A program made the position numbers and the translations under genes. DNA of 64,000 bases from Cyanobacteria bacterium FACHB-471 (GTDB taxonomy: Bacteria > Cyanobacteriota > Cyanobacteriia > Elainellales > Elainellaceae), in assembly GCA_014695345.1 (NCBI GenBank), contig JACJOC010000098.1:186001-250000 (forward strand), given 5' to 3'. The notes beneath the pieces are model-generated. The model saw only the letters and a list, made by a program, of their open reading frames with translations, did no database searches and had not been told where the DNA came from. Of this stretch, positions 62,430 to 64,000 are shown piece after piece (positions within the stretch are counted from its first letter, which is position 1; each line of letters starts with the position of its first letter).

Positions 62430-62463
62430 AAAAAGAAAGGTGAGCATTGCCCACCTTTCTTTT
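62430..62463. terminator. Terminator facing the 62496-63275 gene
   Basis: AAAAAGAAAGGTG pairs with CACCTTTCTTTTT around AGCATTGC. A/T tracts on both sides make it bidirectional; it lies about 30 bases past the stop of the reverse coiled-coil gene. Confidence 0.8.
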
Positions 62464-62495
62464 TAGATCTTTTTTCTTTTTATAGACTGGTGCAA

Positions 62496-63275
62496 TTAGC
62501 TTGCGTCACCGTTTCTAACGGAATGCCAAAGCTCTTTGAGCAATTGCTTCACTCGTTGCTCTCCTCGTGCTAGAGCGGCTCCGGCTTCACCCATTTTTTG
62601 CTCAAATTCTACTTGCTTTTGGTTTAACCGAGGTGTTTCTCCCACTTCAGCCTGAGCTTTAGTTTGGTCGTACCAAGTTTTAGCGCTGTCTAAATGCCGT
62701 TGAACCTCTTCATAACGGGCACCATAACGGGCAGCTAGATTGGCTTGCAAAACAGAGAGTTGGGTTTGCAGTTGGGCGTAACGCTTCCGCATCAAAGACA
62801 CTTCTTCGCTGTCTTTGACTGAACTCACAGCAGAATTAATGGCAGACTTGATCTCTGTTGATCTGCTGCTTCCCGTCTCCTCAATATCCATCAGAGCGCT
62901 GTCAATTTGTCCTTGAAGTGCTTTTTCTTCGCCATCAATTTGGGCTTGAAGCTGCTCAACTTCAGATTGAGTTTTGGCGATCGCCTGCCGCCTCACGCTG
63001 CTGATCCCTTCAATTGCGCCTTCAATTGAAGCGGTGATTTCTTCCTTCGTTTCCTGTCCCCGATCTTGCAAATTATCAATGACCGTGGAGACCGCTTCTC
63101 TAACGATCGAGCGAATTTCAACTGATCCTTCTTTGATTTCTGAAACTGCCTGCGATACAGCCAGTTTGACGATTTCTCGAATCCGTTCTGTTCTCAGTTG
63201 TCCTTCAGTTTTTGCTTTTTGAAGATCTTCCGAAATTTTGTTTTTAACAGAGTTTTCTTTGACCGAATTAGGCAT
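62496..63275 (-). CDS. Coiled-coil protein, DUF6781-like
   Basis: A 259-residue, highly charged helical protein. Repeated heptads with Glu, Gln, Lys and Ala run along most of its length (about 15-250), e.g. KTEGQLRTERIREIVKLAVSQAVSEIKEG. There is no membrane helix or Cys. Its pattern of short repeating helices (IREIVKLAVSQAVSEI, VREAVSTVIDNLQ, ITASIEGAIEGI) recalls the DUF6781-type and apolipoprotein-like stress proteins, but that assignment is tentative. A CCAGGAGCC ribosome site precedes the ATG. Alone, between terminators. Confidence 0.7.
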   Translation of the reverse strand: MPNSVKENSVKNKISEDLQKAKTEGQLRTERIREIVKLAVSQAVSEIKEGSVEIRSIVREAVSTVIDNLQDRGQETKEEITASIEGAIEGISSVRRQAIAKTQSEVEQLQAQIDGEEKALQGQIDSALMDIEETGSSRSTEIKSAINSAVSSVKDSEEVSLMRKRYAQLQTQLSVLQANLAARYGARYEEVQRHLDSAKTWYDQTKAQAEVGETPRLNQKQVEFEQKMGEAGAALARGEQRVKQLLKELWHSVRNGDAS

Positions 63276-63446
63276 AATTGGCTCCTGGCATCAAGCTGCC
63301 AATAAAACTGCTAATTCAAAAAGCCAAGCTAGGTCTGTTCGAGTAAAATTCATCGAGCTAGAAACGCTTAGCTTTTTTCCTCAACTCCTTTATGCTGTCG
63401 TAAAACTAAGGCAGCTTGACACTCCCGTAGGACGTAATAACCGATC

Positions 63447-64000
63447 CTATTCTGCACCACTACCCAAAAGGAATAAGCCGATCATCGTAACGCTATTCCA
63501 AAGGCTATGCAGCAGGATTGGAGATAGGAGACTACGCGATCGCGTATATACAAATCCCAACACGGCACCTAATAAAGTTAGCGGTAAAACTTCGGCAAGG
63601 CTGAGGTGAGCAGTTGCAAAAATTAAGCTGCTGAGGGCGATCGCCCATCCTACAGACATATAGCGAGTTAGAGATGGCAACAAAAAGCCGCGAAATAGGA
63701 TTTCCTCGAAAATGGGAGCGGCGATCGATGCCGTTGCAAAAAACATGCCCAGTGCTATGGGGTCACCTTCCTCTAGCACAATTTGCAGCAGTGGGTTACT
63801 GCCACCCTGCCCCTGCCAAACCTGTTGATTGACCCACGACACCACAATCATTAATGGCAACGCTACGAGATAGCCGCCTGCCCCCCACAAAAACCAGTTA
63901 CTTTTGCTCTTCAGGCGGAACCATTCCTGGGGAAGCGGCAGAAACTTACGGATCGAGAGGTAAAGCACCAACAGGGATATCCCTGCCATGGCGAGATAGT
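63447..64000 (-). CDS. CPBP-family intramembrane metalloprotease (partial)
   Basis: The 5' end lies outside the window; the frame is still open at 64000, so the visible 184 codons are the C-terminal part. At least four hydrophobic helices are seen. The CPBP (CaaX protease / bacteriocin-processing, Abi-type) motifs are in place: IFEEILFRGFLLP (EExxxR), FATAHLSLAE (second His motif) and LHSLWNSVTM (HxxxN). The family cleaves membrane-associated substrates and includes CaaX endoproteases and bacteriocin immunity proteins; the natural substrate is unknown. Confidence 0.9.
   Translation of the reverse strand, partial: YLAMAGISLLVLYLSIRKFLPLPQEWFRLKSKSNWFLWGAGGYLVALPLMIVVSWVNQQVWQGQGGSNPLLQIVLEEGDPIALGMFFATASIAAPIFEEILFRGFLLPSLTRYMSVGWAIALSSLIFATAHLSLAEVLPLTLLGAVLGFVYTRSRSLLSPILLHSLWNSVTMIGLFLLGSGAE

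Noticed and set aside
1-64000. tRNA, rRNA, CRISPR array or intact insertion sequence
   Set aside because: I looked for T-loop sequence, direct repeat-spacer patterns and transposase-like proteins in the spacers and found none.

Overview
The window is a stretch of cyanobacterial chromosome. Direct evidence is the very frequent HIP1 octamer GCGATCGC, several families of small palindromic repeats and heptanucleotide tandem repeats of the kind common in cyanobacteria, and a set of phototroph genes: chlB (light-independent protochlorophyllide reductase), a high-light-inducible protein, the catalytically dead ClpR paired with ClpP, an RppA/RppB-type two-component system, and many families largely confined to cyanobacteria (DUF3172, DUF4168, DUF4912, AMIN-domain protein). 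The mixture resembles a filamentous Leptolyngbya-like genome, but that placement is inference. I found no tRNA, rRNA, CRISPR array, intact transposase or prophage.

Layout. 0-9 kb: stress-domain protein, transglutaminase, GH57/DUF3536 glycosidase, hemW (reverse), PIN/TRAM protein with a one-base-overlapping mini-gene. 9-13 kb: VWA protein, clpR-clpP and a J-domain/TPR protein, then a small Hlip gene with an HLR1-like upstream site. 13-18 kb: cNMP-binding protein, pentapeptide-repeat protein, secreted OB-fold-like protein and the rppA-rppB signalling pair. 18-25 kb: small unknown genes, a LysR regulator, a PEP-CTERM glycerophosphodiesterase, a coupled DUF1868-cobH pair, and holA. 25-31 kb: an SPFH-FHA fusion, a tight three-gene operon of secreted or lipidated unknown proteins, and an orphan sugar ABC permease behind two LexA-like palindromes. 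31-42 kb: AMIN/TrbI-like protein, ABC-2 permease, lysS, a transketolase/phosphoketolase-family enzyme, an amidase and trmFO. 42-56 kb: accessory region with an exported protein interrupted by an in-frame amber codon, a metallophosphoesterase with a helical insertion, a PPC/SBBP protein, an alpha/beta hydrolase, a DUF4912/TPR protein, a four-carbon acid sugar kinase, a family 10 glycosyltransferase and the decayed end of a DUF362 gene. 56-64 kb: pdhB, uvsE, a DUF6883-DUF4926 pair, chlB, three small envelope or coiled-coil genes, and a CPBP protease cut by the window edge.

Most genes are single transcription units separated by palindromic terminators. The convincing operons are clpR-clpP, rppA-rppB, DUF1868-cobH, the three-gene envelope operon at 26989-29212, the membrane protein plus sugar kinase pair at 51935-53986, and DUF6883-DUF4926. 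The best candidates for undescribed biology are the envelope operon, the DUF6883-DUF4926 pair, the double palindrome at 29502-29546, the SPFH-FHA fusion, and a matched pair of 71-bp MITE-like elements.
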